Shown: positions 36,599-46,337, counted from the first letter of the stretch. The stretch is DNA of 64,000 bases from Natronoflexus pectinivorans (GCF_004345615.1 NZ_SLWK01000013.1:1-64000), one strand, 5' to 3'. The notes: generated by a model not told the origin, from the sequence alone. Made by a program: numbers and translations.

Positions 36599-37771
36599 TT
36601 ATTTTAATATTCGTTCCCCTGCAAAACTGGTCGCAATGGCGCCTAATGGTGCAGTAACAACGATGGAAAGTACAGCAATGGTCAAAATAACATCTCCTCC
36701 CGGAACCCCCATAGCCATTGGAACTGAACCAATTGCTGCCTGTACCGTAGCTTTTGGACTGTATGCTAGAATACAGAAAAACCGTTCCTTAAAACTGAAT
36801 CCGGTTTTAAAAAGCGATGCCATAACGCCAACTGAACGCGCTAACAAGCCGGCGGTAATGATTAAGAGTCCCGCTACTCCAGCCTCCAAAGCAAGAAAGA
36901 TATCTACCTCCGCACCTACCAGTGTGAATAGAATAATCTCAGCGAAAATCCAGGATTTATTGAGTTTGGAAGATAAATCGACCGCTGTTTTTTGTTCTTT
37001 TTCAAGAATAATAAAGCCAATGACCATTACACCAAGCAAAGATGCCAATGGAATAAGCGACTGAACGGATTCAAGAGTTGTTAACAGAATGGCTGCACCC
37101 AATATAATTAAAACCTTCTTCGTATTGCGGGTTTCAAACTTTCTGAAAATCCATAACAATATGAATGCAATCACAATTCCGAGTGTAACTCCGGTAATCA
37201 CTGCCACGGGAATGGACAAAACCTGCACCGTAATATTAACTTGTTGTCCGCCATAAAAGCCGGCAAATGCAGAGAATATGGTAATGGCAACCACATCGTC
37301 CAGTGAAGCTCCTGCCAATATCATGGTTGGAATTCCCTTTTCACTTCCTTTGCCACGGTCAATAAACGATAACATTTTGGGTACAATCACTGCCGGTGAA
37401 ACGGCTGCAAGAATAAAACCCAGCATACCAGCTTCCACAAAACCCAAATCCCAAAAATACCAGGCAACAAACAGAACCATAAATCCCTCAAAAAGAACAG
37501 GTATAAATCCAAGTCGAATGGCCGGAGCACCTACCATTTTCAAGGTTTGCCTGTGTAATCCCATCCCTGCTCTAAGAAGAATAATGATGAGTGCGATTTT
37601 TCTTAAATCCTCCGAAGCAATCAATATACTTTCATCAATCCAATTGAGCGCATGCGGACCAATGGCAATACCTAAAAACAGAATCCCCAGAAATCCGGGT
37701 AAACGCAGTTTTGTAAAAATATAATGAGCTGTTATACCAAACAAACCTATGATAGCAAAACTTAAAGCCAT
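36599..37771 (-). CDS. Cation:proton antiporter (CPA family)
   Basis: 390 residues from ATG 37771. A longer frame begins with TTG at 37810 inside the preceding gene and is less likely. It is a polytopic membrane protein with about 11-12 hydrophobic helices (ALSFAIIGLFGITAHYIF, LPGFLGILFLGIAIGPHAL, IALIIILLRAGMGL). The segment ASLDDVVAITIFSAF carries the paired Asp residues expected of the ion-binding core in Na+/H+ exchangers of the CPA1/CPA2 fold. It lacks a C-terminal TrkA or USP domain. It exchanges Na+ or K+ for protons. It starts 13 bases beyond the stop of the DUF1460 gene. Confidence 0.9.
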   Translation of the reverse strand: MALSFAIIGLFGITAHYIFTKLRLPGFLGILFLGIAIGPHALNWIDESILIASEDLRKIALIIILLRAGMGLHRQTLKMVGAPAIRLGFIPVLFEGFMVLFVAWYFWDLGFVEAGMLGFILAAVSPAVIVPKMLSFIDRGKGSEKGIPTMILAGASLDDVVAITIFSAFAGFYGGQQVNITVQVLSIPVAVITGVTLGIVIAFILLWIFRKFETRNTKKVLIILGAAILLTTLESVQSLIPLASLLGVMVIGFIILEKEQKTAVDLSSKLNKSWIFAEIILFTLVGAEVDIFLALEAGVAGLLIITAGLLARSVGVMASLFKTGFSFKERFFCILAYSPKATVQAAIGSVPMAMGVPGGDVILTIAVLSIVVTAPLGAIATSFAGERILK

Positions 37772-37784
37772 TTCAGAGTTATAA

Positions 37785-38687
37785 TTATTCACAATTAACC
37801 ACCCGACCAATAAGAATTCCGCTCACCCGAGGCAAACCTGCCAGATATTCATGCAACGGAACGGGTGTTAATTCTACTTTATTGCTGCGAGTGGAGGCAT
37901 GCAGCAAATGAACCCTTCCATTATGATGCACGGCAAACCCTGTGTGCGAAACATCAAGTCCTTCGATGGTGGTGACAAAGGCGATGATATCGCCCTTATT
38001 GATGTGTGATTCTTTATCCTTAATAATATCTTTGGTGAGGTATTTCATAGAATACCCCGCAATTCTGCCCTCAATTCTCTGCAAAGGGAAAATATACTCC
38101 GGGTTTGCCTCCAGCTGACGATAAAACCCGGGGTTTGTAGACATAAAATGCACCTCTGAATTAAACGCTTCATTTCCTATAGAGTCACTGATAAGAATCA
38201 GACTCCCTTGTTTTTCTCTCACTTTTAACCATTCGGTAAAGTAGTGAAGCCGCGAAAGGTAACCCTCCGGTTTTCCATGACGGTAGCGGATTAAAGCCAA
38301 ATTTCTGTAAAAATCGTCAATATCCAAACGTCCGGAAGACTGACAACAGGCCATGGCCAAAACATACTCAACAAAAGTGGTACAATCCAGCTCTCGCAGG
38401 TTAACCACCAATCGCTCCTCCCCTTCTAACTCCAGTGTTGAGGCCACATACTCGGTTCCGGCAAAAAACTCAGCCACTGCAATGATGCGGGAAGCACAAT
38501 TTCCGGATGTGTCCCCGGCCAATCTGAACTCTGCCATCACTTCATTAAAAATCACAGTATCCTGTAAGGTTGAATAAACCTCAAAATCAATCAAGGGTCC
38601 TTCTGATTCCGCTGATTTTTGTGCGCATGAAGCGATACAAAATGAACTTATGATAATGAGAAGTAATTTTATTCTAAAATATCCCAT
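37785..38687 (-). CDS. DUF1460 family NlpC/P60-like amidase, lipoprotein
   Basis: 300 residues. I chose ATG 38687 (MGYFRIKLLLIIISSFCIASC gives a standard lipoprotein signal) over the in-frame ATG at 38723, which lies inside repeat B. DUF1460 proteins have a papain-like fold close to NlpC/P60 and are described as N-acetylmuramoyl-L-alanine amidase-like. Candidate catalytic residues are Cys in ELDCTTFVEYVLA and His in GLDVSHTGFAVHHNG, followed by LLHAS. It probably acts on peptidoglycan fragments in the periplasm. The gene is tightly followed by the antiporter. Confidence 0.85.
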   Translation of the reverse strand: MGYFRIKLLLIIISSFCIASCAQKSAESEGPLIDFEVYSTLQDTVIFNEVMAEFRLAGDTSGNCASRIIAVAEFFAGTEYVASTLELEGEERLVVNLRELDCTTFVEYVLAMACCQSSGRLDIDDFYRNLALIRYRHGKPEGYLSRLHYFTEWLKVREKQGSLILISDSIGNEAFNSEVHFMSTNPGFYRQLEANPEYIFPLQRIEGRIAGYSMKYLTKDIIKDKESHINKGDIIAFVTTIEGLDVSHTGFAVHHNGRVHLLHASTRSNKVELTPVPLHEYLAGLPRVSGILIGRVVNCE

Positions 38688-38720
38688 TTTGGATTGCTTT
38701 ATTGGTGATACAGACAATTT

Positions 38721-38832
38721 CATGTGTCTAAAATTTGTTTTTAAGTAATCACATGGAACTCGCCAATAATCATCCTCCTGTGTGAGAACTTTTTGACTTC
38801 GTCGATCTGACGATTCTCATGGCTCGTTTCAT
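38721..38832. repeat. Repeat family B, copy 3
   Basis: CATGTGTCTAAAATTTG ... CACATGGAACTCGCC ... CTCATGGCTCGTTTCAT, nearly identical to the first unit of copy 1 at both ends. The middle differs and holds a dyad GACTTCGTCGATCTGACGA. Its left end provides an ATG in frame with the DUF1460 gene. Confidence 0.78.
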
Positions 38833-38994
38833 AAATGTTTCTCCAAAATTAAGGAAGTATTGGTAAAATATTCGTAATTTATGATGGAAAAATCAGAAAA
38901 CATTTGATTCCTCAATTAAACAATATGCATTATTTGAAGTTATTTCAATTTATGAATTAATGTCGTTGAGTTAAAATTTTATGAAATATAAATT

Positions 38995-39133
38995 ACTCCG
39001 ATAGGGGTTATATGTGAATAACCGTGAGTTTCACTCACGGTTAATACACACCCAAGATATTCAACCCCGAATGAGGTTGAACCTTCAGGGTTCTTAATAA
39101 TATGAAGTTACCCCCCTCCAATTACATCGGAGT
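38995..39133. repeat. REP-like structured element upstream of the leucine catabolism genes
   Basis: An outer stem ACTCCGAT (38995-39002) / ATCGGAGT (39126-39133) encloses a hairpin AACCGTGAG (39020-39028) / CTCACGGTT (39034-39042) and a second TTCAACC (39060-39066) / GGTTGAA (39075-39081). The arrangement resembles REP-type elements associated with Y1 (RAYT) transposases in Bacteroidota, and no such gene is present here. The rest of 38833-39219 shows nothing recognisable. Confidence 0.6.
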
Positions 39134-39219
39134 TTGTTGGAATTTAAGTACTTCAAGCTTAACAAAACGAGATTAATTGCTGTATCATTAAAAATAACCA
39201 ACACCATTAAAAGCTGATT

Positions 39220-40812
39220 ATGGCCAATTCAAAAAAGACAACCTCAAATATAAAGAATCATCAATCCAATAAAGCTCTGGCAGAAGAGCTTCTTCAAAAC
39301 CTAAGAAAACAGAGCCAGGGGGGCTCTGAATCTCTTATGGAAAAGCACATTGCAAGAGGAAAGCTCCCTGCCCGCACCAGAATCGACAGGCTAATTGACC
39401 CCGGTACTCCATTCATGGAACTCTCTGCTTTAGCCGCATTTAACCAATACGACAACGAATTCCCCGGAGCCGGAATTATTACCGGCATAGGTCTTATCCA
39501 CAACCGGGAAGTGATGATTGTGGCCAATGATGCAACCGTTAAAGGAGGTACATATGTGCATGAAACCATCAAAAAGCACCTTAGAGCTCAGGAAATTGCA
39601 GAAAAAAACAACATCCCATGCGTATATCTGGTCGATTCAGGAGGAATTTTTCTGCCCGAACAGGCCAATGTGTTTCCAGATAAAGATGATTTTGGAAGAA
39701 TTTTCTTCAATCAGGCACGCATGTCTGCTGCCGGAATACCACAAATATCCATCGTAATGGGTTCATGTACTGCCGGAGGTGCCTATATTCCTGCCATGAG
39801 CGACGAAACCATCATTGTCAGAAACCAGGGAACCATTTTTCTGGCCGGACCTCCACTGGTTAAAGCAGCCACCGGGGAAGAAGTTACCGCCGAAGAACTC
39901 GGCGGTGCCGAAGTTCACACTTCAATATCGGGAGTGGCTGACCACATTGCCGAAAACGATGACCATGCATTGCACATTTGCAGAGATATTTTTGCCAATA
40001 TGCCCAAACCTCAAAAACATAATCTGGATAAAATAGAGTTTTCTGAACCAGATTACTCTCCCGAAGATTTATATCATCTGATTCCGGGACATGGAGAACC
40101 ATGGCCTGACGTAAGAGAAATTATAAACCGGCTCACCGATGCCGGCGAATTTCAGGAATTCAAGAAGAACTACGGAACAACATTGGTCACAGGCTTTGCC
40201 CGGTTACATGGTTACCAGGTAGGAATTTTAGCCAACAACGGCATTCTGTTTTCAGAATCGGCATTAAAAGGGACACATTTCATTGAACTGTGCAACTCAA
40301 GAGGGATTCCCATGATTTTTCTTCAGAACATTACCGGGTTCATGGTTGGTAAAGAGTATGAGAACAAAGGAATTGCAAAAGATGGTGCTAAAATGGTACA
40401 CGCACTGGCAAATTCAGGTGTTCCGTTTTTCACCGTTATCATCGGCGGCTCTTATGGAGCTGGCAACTACGCCATGGGGGGAAGAGCCTACGAACCTCGC
40501 TTTTTATTCATGTGGCCCAATGCCCGTATTTCAGTGATGGGTGCTGCACAGGCCGCCGGAGTTTTATGCACCATTAAAGCAGAGCAGAAAAAAGCCAAAG
40601 GAGATATTCTGACCGAAAACGAAACAAAAGAGATTGAAAAAAGTATATTTGATAAGTATGAAAACGAGGGGTCACCATGGTACAGCACCTCCAGATTATG
40701 GGACGATGGCATCATTGACCCGATTCATACCCGAACGGTTTTAGGAATGGCCATCGAAACCTCGCTAAATGCACCTTTCAGAAAAGCTGAATATGGTGTT
40801 TTCAGGATGTAA
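39220..40812 (+). CDS. liuB: Methylcrotonyl-CoA carboxylase beta (carboxyltransferase) subunit
   Basis: 530 residues of the acyl-CoA carboxylase beta family. N-terminal crotonase-like half: [72 protein letters not shown]-terminal half: [18 protein letters not shown] and [26 protein letters not shown]. The FLPEQ...FP segment and length favour methylcrotonyl-CoA over propionyl-CoA carboxylase. It works with LiuD to carboxylate 3-methylcrotonyl-CoA in leucine degradation. First gene of liuB-liuC-liuD. Confidence 0.93.
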   Translation: MANSKKTTSNIKNHQSNKALAEELLQNLRKQSQGGSESLMEKHIARGKLPARTRIDRLIDPGTPFMELSALAAFNQYDNEFPGAGIITGIGLIHNREVMIVANDATVKGGTYVHETIKKHLRAQEIAEKNNIPCVYLVDSGGIFLPEQANVFPDKDDFGRIFFNQARMSAAGIPQISIVMGSCTAGGAYIPAMSDETIIVRNQGTIFLAGPPLVKAATGEEVTAEELGGAEVHTSISGVADHIAENDDHALHICRDIFANMPKPQKHNLDKIEFSEPDYSPEDLYHLIPGHGEPWPDVREIINRLTDAGEFQEFKKNYGTTLVTGFARLHGYQVGILANNGILFSESALKGTHFIELCNSRGIPMIFLQNITGFMVGKEYENKGIAKDGAKMVHALANSGVPFFTVIIGGSYGAGNYAMGGRAYEPRFLFMWPNARISVMGAAQAAGVLCTIKAEQKKAKGDILTENETKEIEKSIFDKYENEGSPWYSTSRLWDDGIIDPIHTRTVLGMAIETSLNAPFRKAEYGVFRM

Positions 40813-40827
40813 GTAAATATAGAATCT

Positions 40828-41619
40828 ATGACCCTTATTAAGAAATTTGCCGAAAACATTTGCTATCTGGAGTTAAACCGGCCGGATAAGCGCAATGCAC
40901 TGAACCGTTCCATGATATTGGAACTGATAGCATTTTTGCAGGATACTGCAGAATCCAAACAATACAAAACACTGGTTTTGTCGGGGAAAAATGGTTTTTT
41001 TTCATCCGGTGCCGATTTGGACTGGATGCGTAAAGCCACGGAACAAACCTATGAAGAAAATCTGGAGGACGCACGCCTGTTCAATCAACTGTATCACGAA
41101 CTGGAAAAATTCCCCAAACCAATCATTGTCAGAGCCGACAAAGGCGCCTACGGCGGCGCCATTGGAATTCTGGCCTGTGCCGATATAACCATTACCTCTC
41201 CCGATGCCCTGTTTGCATTCAGTGAGGTTGGTTTGGGATTGGTACCGGCAACTGTTGCCCCATACATCGTTAAAAAAACCGGACTGGCCAATGCACGATA
41301 TCTATTGCTGAGTGGCATTCCCTTCAATGGAGAAGATGCCTATCGCTTCAATCTGGTTCAACAAATATTCCCGGCCACGCACATTGCTGTAAAAACCAGA
41401 GAATTGGCCGTTAAACTGGCACGCAACAGCCCCGAGGCTGTTCAGCAAACCAAACTTCTTTTGAACCGGTTGGGGGATTCACTTGTTTCTGTTGATAAAA
41501 ACATGCAGGAACTTTGCGCTGAACTCATCTCCAAAGCACGCATATCGGCCGACGGACAAGAAGGGGTTAAAGCGTTTTTTGAAAAGCGAAAACCAAATTG
41601 GAATGACAAAAAGTTTTAA
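40828..41619 (+). CDS. liuC: Enoyl-CoA hydratase, probable methylglutaconyl-CoA hydratase
   Basis: 263-residue crotonase. The oxyanion and CoA segments are present: SGKNGFFSSGADLDWMRKA (the ADLxWM pattern is typical of AUH/LiuC) and RADKGAYGGAIGILACADITI. FSEVGLGLVPATVAPYIV carries the catalytic Glu region. It hydrates 3-methylglutaconyl-CoA to HMG-CoA, the step after LiuBD. It lies 15 bases after liuB, and its last 17 bases overlap the start of liuD. Confidence 0.9.
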   Translation: MTLIKKFAENICYLELNRPDKRNALNRSMILELIAFLQDTAESKQYKTLVLSGKNGFFSSGADLDWMRKATEQTYEENLEDARLFNQLYHELEKFPKPIIVRADKGAYGGAIGILACADITITSPDALFAFSEVGLGLVPATVAPYIVKKTGLANARYLLLSGIPFNGEDAYRFNLVQQIFPATHIAVKTRELAVKLARNSPEAVQQTKLLLNRLGDSLVSVDKNMQELCAELISKARISADGQEGVKAFFEKRKPNWNDKKF

Positions 41620-43576
41620 ACCAAAGCAAATACAGAGAATCTTTATAGCTAACCGTGGTGAAATAGCTTCACGAATAGTCAAAACCGCGCGAAAAATGGG
41701 TATCACAACCATCGGTTTAACCACTCAAATGGACAATTGGTGTGATGCAGACGAAAAATCATTTCTTCAAGGCCATACGCTCGCTGAAACATATCTGAAT
41801 ATTGATGCCATCATAGAGTTGGCATCAGCTTTTAAGGCTGATGCCATTCATCCCGGTTATGGCTTTCTTTCGGAAAACCATACGTTTGCCAAAGCCGTGG
41901 AGGATGCCGGAATGATTTTCATCGGCCCCTCTCATCAGGCAATTCATCAAATGGGTAACAAATTAAACGCCCGTGGAATTGCTCAAAGACTTAAAATACC
42001 GATAACTCCATCCATCTCAGGGAGTGCGAATGAAGTACTGGAAAACATCAGCAAACTTAATTTCCCAATCGTTGTAAAAGCTGCTGCAGGCGGCGGTGGA
42101 AAAGGAATGTACAAAGTTAACCAGCCCGAAAAACTGCCTGAAATCATAGCCCGCGCATCGAGAGAGGCCGTTAGCTATTTTGGCAACGAAACCGTTTATG
42201 CAGAGCAATATTTGGAAGAGCCCCGTCACATTGAAGTGCAAATTTTAGGTGACCAACACCATAATTATATCCACTTGTTTGAACGTGAGTGCTCCATTCA
42301 GCGACGATATCAAAAAATTATTGAGGAAGCACCATCCACATTTCTCACGGAAGAACTCCGAAAAACCCTTACGAACGACGCCATAAAACTCTGTAAAGAA
42401 ATTGGCTATTACAATGCAGGAACCATTGAGTTTTTGGTTGATAATAAGGGGAATCACTATTTTTTAGAGATGAACACCCGTATTCAGGTGGAGCATCCGG
42501 TTACTGAAGAAATTACTGGAGTAGATATTGTAGAACAGCAGATTAGGATAGCTGAAGGTTTGCCGTTGCAGATTAAACAAGATGACATCTCATTCAATGG
42601 CCACGCCATTGAATGCCGCATTTATGCCGAAGATGCCGGCAACAACTTCTCCCCCGCCCCGGGACAACTATATGAGGTAAACTGGCCGAAACAGGAATTG
42701 GCTCGAACTGATACCTGGATAGAGAAACCTGTGGAAATAAAACCCGATTTTGACCCAATGATGGCGAAAATAATCACCCATGGGAAAAATCGCGAAGAAG
42801 CCATTCGAAAAAACATTGCCGCACTTAATAACACAGCTGTTCTTGGTATTACCAACAACATTCACTATCTCTCAGAGGTATTAAAAAGCGAAGCATTTAT
42901 TAAAGGTGAAACCACAACCGGATTCTGCAACAATTTCTTTTACACCAAGCCCCAATCACCTGATGAAAAAGCAATTGCCGCTGCTGCATTGCTTCACATT
43001 CTGCGCCCTAATCAAACGAAAAATCAAAGCACGTGGCAAAAAATCGGATATTTCAGACTGCAACAAAACATCTCATTCTCAATAAATCAACAATTGTATC
43101 AAATTCAATGGCAAGATGTAGATGATATATTAAAAATTGAAGTTAACGGACAATCGTCCATTGAGATTCGAGACATTAATGATGACCATAAGAAAATAAG
43201 TTTCTTTTCAGATAAAAAACAGCTCCAATTCAATTCAACAGAACTGCCCGATGGCAGTTTTATTCTGCGTTATGAGGCTTCTCAGCTGCATGTCATCCCA
43301 TCATGGATTCTTCCCAACAAACAGGATTGTGCCCGAAAAAAATCCACAAACCTAAACTTTGGCAACACCCTTACAGCCCCCATCCCCGGAAAAATTACCG
43401 ACATTAAAGTTGCCGAAGGCGATATGATTAGAGCAGGAGATACACTGGCCATTCTTGAAGCCATGAAAATGGAAAATCTGCTTAAAGCAACACATGACGG
43501 AGTTATTGAAAAAATAAGAACACTCCCTGGAACTCAAGTTAAAGCCAATGAAGTAATTATGGAGTTAAAACTTTAA
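41603..43576 (+). CDS. liuD: Methylcrotonyl-CoA carboxylase alpha (biotin carboxylase/carrier) subunit
   Basis: 657 residues from ATG 41603. An upstream in-frame start at 41483 lies deep in liuC and is not credible. Biotin carboxylase domain: RIFIANRGEIASRIVKTARKMG, HPGYGFLSENHTFAKAVED, the Gly-rich ATP loop KAAAGGGGKGMYKVNQ, FLEMNTRIQVEHPVTEEITG. A middle BT-like region and a C-terminal biotinyl domain with the lysine in AILEAMKMENLLKA follow. It carboxylates its own biotin and passes CO2 to LiuB. Overlap with liuC implies translational coupling. Confidence 0.94.
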   Translation: MTKSFKPKQIQRIFIANRGEIASRIVKTARKMGITTIGLTTQMDNWCDADEKSFLQGHTLAETYLNIDAIIELASAFKADAIHPGYGFLSENHTFAKAVEDAGMIFIGPSHQAIHQMGNKLNARGIAQRLKIPITPSISGSANEVLENISKLNFPIVVKAAAGGGGKGMYKVNQPEKLPEIIARASREAVSYFGNETVYAEQYLEEPRHIEVQILGDQHHNYIHLFERECSIQRRYQKIIEEAPSTFLTEELRKTLTNDAIKLCKEIGYYNAGTIEFLVDNKGNHYFLEMNTRIQVEHPVTEEITGVDIVEQQIRIAEGLPLQIKQDDISFNGHAIECRIYAEDAGNNFSPAPGQLYEVNWPKQELARTDTWIEKPVEIKPDFDPMMAKIITHGKNREEAIRKNIAALNNTAVLGITNNIHYLSEVLKSEAFIKGETTTGFCNNFFYTKPQSPDEKAIAAAALLHILRPNQTKNQSTWQKIGYFRLQQNISFSINQQLYQIQWQDVDDILKIEVNGQSSIEIRDINDDHKKISFFSDKKQLQFNSTELPDGSFILRYEASQLHVIPSWILPNKQDCARKKSTNLNFGNTLTAPIPGKITDIKVAEGDMIRAGDTLAILEAMKMENLLKATHDGVIEKIRTLPGTQVKANEVIMELKL

Positions 43577-43971
43577 AAAATTTACAATAAGTTCGGAAAC
43601 TCATTTCATTGCAATTTGGCTGCCGTGTTGTGTTGTGGTCAAGCAAACAATTAGTTCAGTTAACTACCGGATTTTAGCATATTTTAACTTTGCATTCAAA
43701 CTTTAAATTTAACAACAAGTTTTAAATACTTCAACTAATCAAATTTCCTGCTTAACAGTAACATTCATTTATTTCTGAAACACTGGCAGTTAAATCACAC
43801 AACACAATCCAGACAATCAGTGGAAAGTTCTAATAATACTACAATAAATTATTTTTTTTGTAACCCTGATGCGATATTGTCGTAATAAAAAGCATTTCAT
43901 ACAGAATTCTGAATTATTATTTAGAAAAATTACAAATTACCATGATTATAATTTTGTTAATGATATATTTC
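43577..43971. other. Gene-free stretch between liuD and the outer-membrane barrel gene
   Basis: AT-rich, no gene and no clear terminator after liuD. An open frame from 43869 is only an upstream extension of the barrel gene. Confidence 0.5.
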
Positions 43972-43979
43972 TATTTTTG
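43972..43979 (+). promoter_or_regulatory. Possible -7 element (TATTTTTG) of the outer-membrane barrel gene
   Basis: TATTTTTG fits TAnnTTTG and would give a leader of about 27 bases. The nearest TTTG (43953-43956) is only 15 bases upstream, shorter than the usual 19 to 21, so this is tentative. Confidence 0.35.
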
Positions 43980-44012
43980 CGTAACATTTATTTAATAACT
44001 AACCAAACTATT

Positions 44013-44606
44013 ATGAACAGAAAAATTGGAATTTTAGTAATTGCTATCCTGGTATCAGTTACCAGCGCATTTTCGCAAAGCGAACTTTACAAGCCATTTA
44101 AAGTTGATGTTGGTTTTCTTTATGCAAGCCCAATGGGTGGAGATGACGTAAGTGGAGGTATTGGTTTCTACATTGAACCAAAATACAACTACACCGACAA
44201 CATTGCCTTAGGTTTAAAATTGGAATGGGCCATTCTTGGTTCAAGTGATGTGGAAGGAATGGATGTGTCTGTATCAGGAATTGGAACATATCAGTTAACA
44301 GGTGATTACTATTTCAACACTAACCGAGTACGTCCCTTTGCCGGATTAGGAGTAGGATTGTATTCATTAGGTAGTGTTGATTTCAAAGCCGATGTAAACG
44401 ATCCAAATGATATTTGGGGAGATGAGTTAGGGATGAGCTTGGATTACGGTACCAAATTTGGTTTTGCACCACGTGTTGGAGTTGTTTTAGGAAGTTTCCG
44501 TGTTGGGATGGAATATAATGTAATAACCGGTATTGATTCAGCTCTTGAATCAAGAAACTACCTTTCTTTCAAATTTGGATTTGAAATTGGTGGCGGAAAG
44601 AAATAA
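44013..44606 (+). CDS. Small outer-membrane beta-barrel protein
   Basis: 197 residues from ATG 44013. The signal peptide MNRKIGILVIAILVSVTSAFSQ fits exactly here, while the longer frame from 43869 adds an unrelated N-terminus. The mature part alternates polar and hydrophobic residues with Gly-rich turns (GGIGFYIEPKYNYTDNIALGLKLEW, PFAGLGVGLYSLG, LSFKFGFEIGGGKK) and ends in an aromatic strand, as in eight-stranded outer-membrane barrels of the OmpX/PorT-like type. Function unknown. It is monocistronic, with its own terminator. Confidence 0.82.
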   Translation: MNRKIGILVIAILVSVTSAFSQSELYKPFKVDVGFLYASPMGGDDVSGGIGFYIEPKYNYTDNIALGLKLEWAILGSSDVEGMDVSVSGIGTYQLTGDYYFNTNRVRPFAGLGVGLYSLGSVDFKADVNDPNDIWGDELGMSLDYGTKFGFAPRVGVVLGSFRVGMEYNVITGIDSALESRNYLSFKFGFEIGGGKK

Positions 44607-44633
44607 GCCAAAAATTACCAAAACACTTTATTT

Positions 44634-44664
44634 TAAAGGGTTGCCGAATGGCAACCCTTTTTTG
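44634..44664 (+). terminator. Intrinsic terminator of the barrel gene
   Basis: AAAGGGTTGCC (44635-44645), loop GAAT, GGCAACCCTTT (44650-44660) followed by a T-run. A strong hairpin 28 bases after the stop. Confidence 0.9.
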
Positions 44665-44756
44665 TTAATATTTTCACCTTTAAAAACTAAACAAGAACCG
44701 AAAACTGGTGTTTATCTGATAAAATAAATTCTAATTAATATTTATATAAATAATAA

Positions 44757-45896
44757 ATGAACCCATTTACAGAGAAGCAACACGAAGAGTTGCGTCAAAG
44801 AATCAGAAACTTTGCAGAATCAGAAATTGCACCGGAGGCAGAGAAACTTGACAGCGAAGAACGCTTTTCCCCGGAGTTAACCCGAAAAATGGGACAAGAA
44901 GGAATATTAGGAATCAATATTCCCAAAAAATACGGTGGTCGCGAACTTGATACTTTATCTTACATCATTGCCGTAGAAGAACTGGCTCGTGTGGATAGTT
45001 CACAGGCAGCGACAGTGGCAGCTCATAACAGTCTGGGACTGGTTCCCATTTTGGATTACGGAACCGATACGCAAAAAGAGAAGTATCTGCCAAAATTGAC
45101 CACGGGAGAGCATCTTTGGGCATTTGGTTTAACTGAGGAGAATGCAGGTTCGGATGCACGAGGAACTGAAACCACTGCAATAATCGAAGGCGAAGAGTGG
45201 GTTATCAATGGCAGTAAAAGATATATTACCAACATATCAAACCCTCTTACACTGGGGGTTACGCTTCAGGTAATGACACAAAACGGGGACCAACCATCAC
45301 AGCTTACTACCATTTTGGTAGAGAAAGGGACACCGGGCTTTGAATCTCAGCGATTGCTGGGAAAAATGATGTGGCGCGCTTCCGACACCGGAAAAGCGTC
45401 CTTTACCAATTGCCGTGTACCTTTAGAAAATTTACTGGGTCAGGAAGGACAAGGAGCCCGCTATATGCTAAAGACTTTGGATGGCGGTCGCCTCTCGGTA
45501 GCAGCCATGGGACTTGGACTGGCACAGGGAGCTTTTGAAATGGCAGCAAAACATGCCAAAACCAGGAAACAGTTTGGCAAACCCATTAACCGATACCAAG
45601 CCATTGCCTTTAAACTGGCCGATATGGATATGAAACTGGAACTGGCACGAAATACTCTGTACAAAGCATGCTGGCTGAAGGATAATAACCAGCCTTATAC
45701 CCGCGAAGCCGCCATGGCAAAACTATATACTTCAGAAATTGCAAGAGAAATTGCCGATGAAGCTGTTCAAGTTTTTGGTGGTTCAGGGCTTTTCAAGGAC
45801 AATCCCATAGAGCGATTCTACCGGGACCAACGCCTTCTGCAAATTGGAGAAGGAACTTCAGAAATTCTACGGCTGGTGATTGCGAGGGGGATATGA
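44757..45896 (+). CDS. Acyl-CoA dehydrogenase (short/branched-chain type)
   Basis: 379-residue FAD enzyme. N-terminal helical domain, FAD/substrate segment WAFGLTEENAGSDARGTET and WVINGSKRYITNIS, FAD diphosphate segment RKQFGKPINRYQAIAFKLADM, and the C-terminal VQVFGGSGLFKDNPIERFYRD...LLQIGEGTSEILRL. The Glu in IGEGTSE is the catalytic base of short/medium-chain enzymes. Isovaleryl-CoA dehydrogenases usually have another residue there and a base elsewhere, so despite the liu neighbourhood this is not a clear LiuA. A butyryl- or 2-methylacyl-type substrate is more likely. It transfers electrons to ETF. Confidence 0.9.
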   Translation: MNPFTEKQHEELRQRIRNFAESEIAPEAEKLDSEERFSPELTRKMGQEGILGINIPKKYGGRELDTLSYIIAVEELARVDSSQAATVAAHNSLGLVPILDYGTDTQKEKYLPKLTTGEHLWAFGLTEENAGSDARGTETTAIIEGEEWVINGSKRYITNISNPLTLGVTLQVMTQNGDQPSQLTTILVEKGTPGFESQRLLGKMMWRASDTGKASFTNCRVPLENLLGQEGQGARYMLKTLDGGRLSVAAMGLGLAQGAFEMAAKHAKTRKQFGKPINRYQAIAFKLADMDMKLELARNTLYKACWLKDNNQPYTREAAMAKLYTSEIAREIADEAVQVFGGSGLFKDNPIERFYRDQRLLQIGEGTSEILRLVIARGI

Positions 45897-45898
45897 CA

Positions 45899-45957
45899 CG
45901 GAAACAGGAGACAGGAAACCGGAAATCGGAAATCGGAAATCGGAGACAGGAGATAAT
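45899..45957. repeat. Short tandem repeat (GGAAATCGG / GGAGACAGG)
   Basis: GGAAATC units are repeated three times in phase, bounded on both sides by GAGACAGGA. It starts at the acyl-CoA dehydrogenase stop codon. No spacers, hence not CRISPR. Confidence 0.75.
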
Positions 45958-46337
45958 GCATAGCGGAATTACGCAAGGCGGATTAAGGCTTGTTAGGTTA
46001 AGTGACTATTAATTCAATAAACAGAGAAAAACGTACTTCCAATGTTTTAGGAAAATCAGATACAGCCATCGTAAGTGGCAAATGTTGGGAGAATAGAAAA
46101 TCAATATTCAAATTAAAATTAAACTTAAGAGTTTTAACTAACTAGATCGTTAAACTTTTCCCAAGACATTCGGGATTAGATACAAGACATATGCATATCC
46201 TTGAATTTTTGACACTTATACACAACAAGAGTGAATACGTCCACCTAAAAATCAAGTAAATTATAAAGTTTAACGAACTATTTTAATACAAGAATAATCG
46301 ACAATAGCATTAAAATCTGCATATTTGTCTAAAGAGT

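Noticed and set aside
37278-37724. Plus-strand open frame of 148 codons
   Set aside because: Shadow of the antiporter gene on the other strand, with Ser/Pro/Thr-rich composition typical of antisense of membrane helices.
41483-41602. Longer N-terminus for the methylcrotonyl-CoA carboxylase alpha subunit
   Set aside because: It would overlap liuC by more than 130 bases and adds 40 residues that lack similarity to biotin carboxylases. ATG 41603 gives the canonical start.
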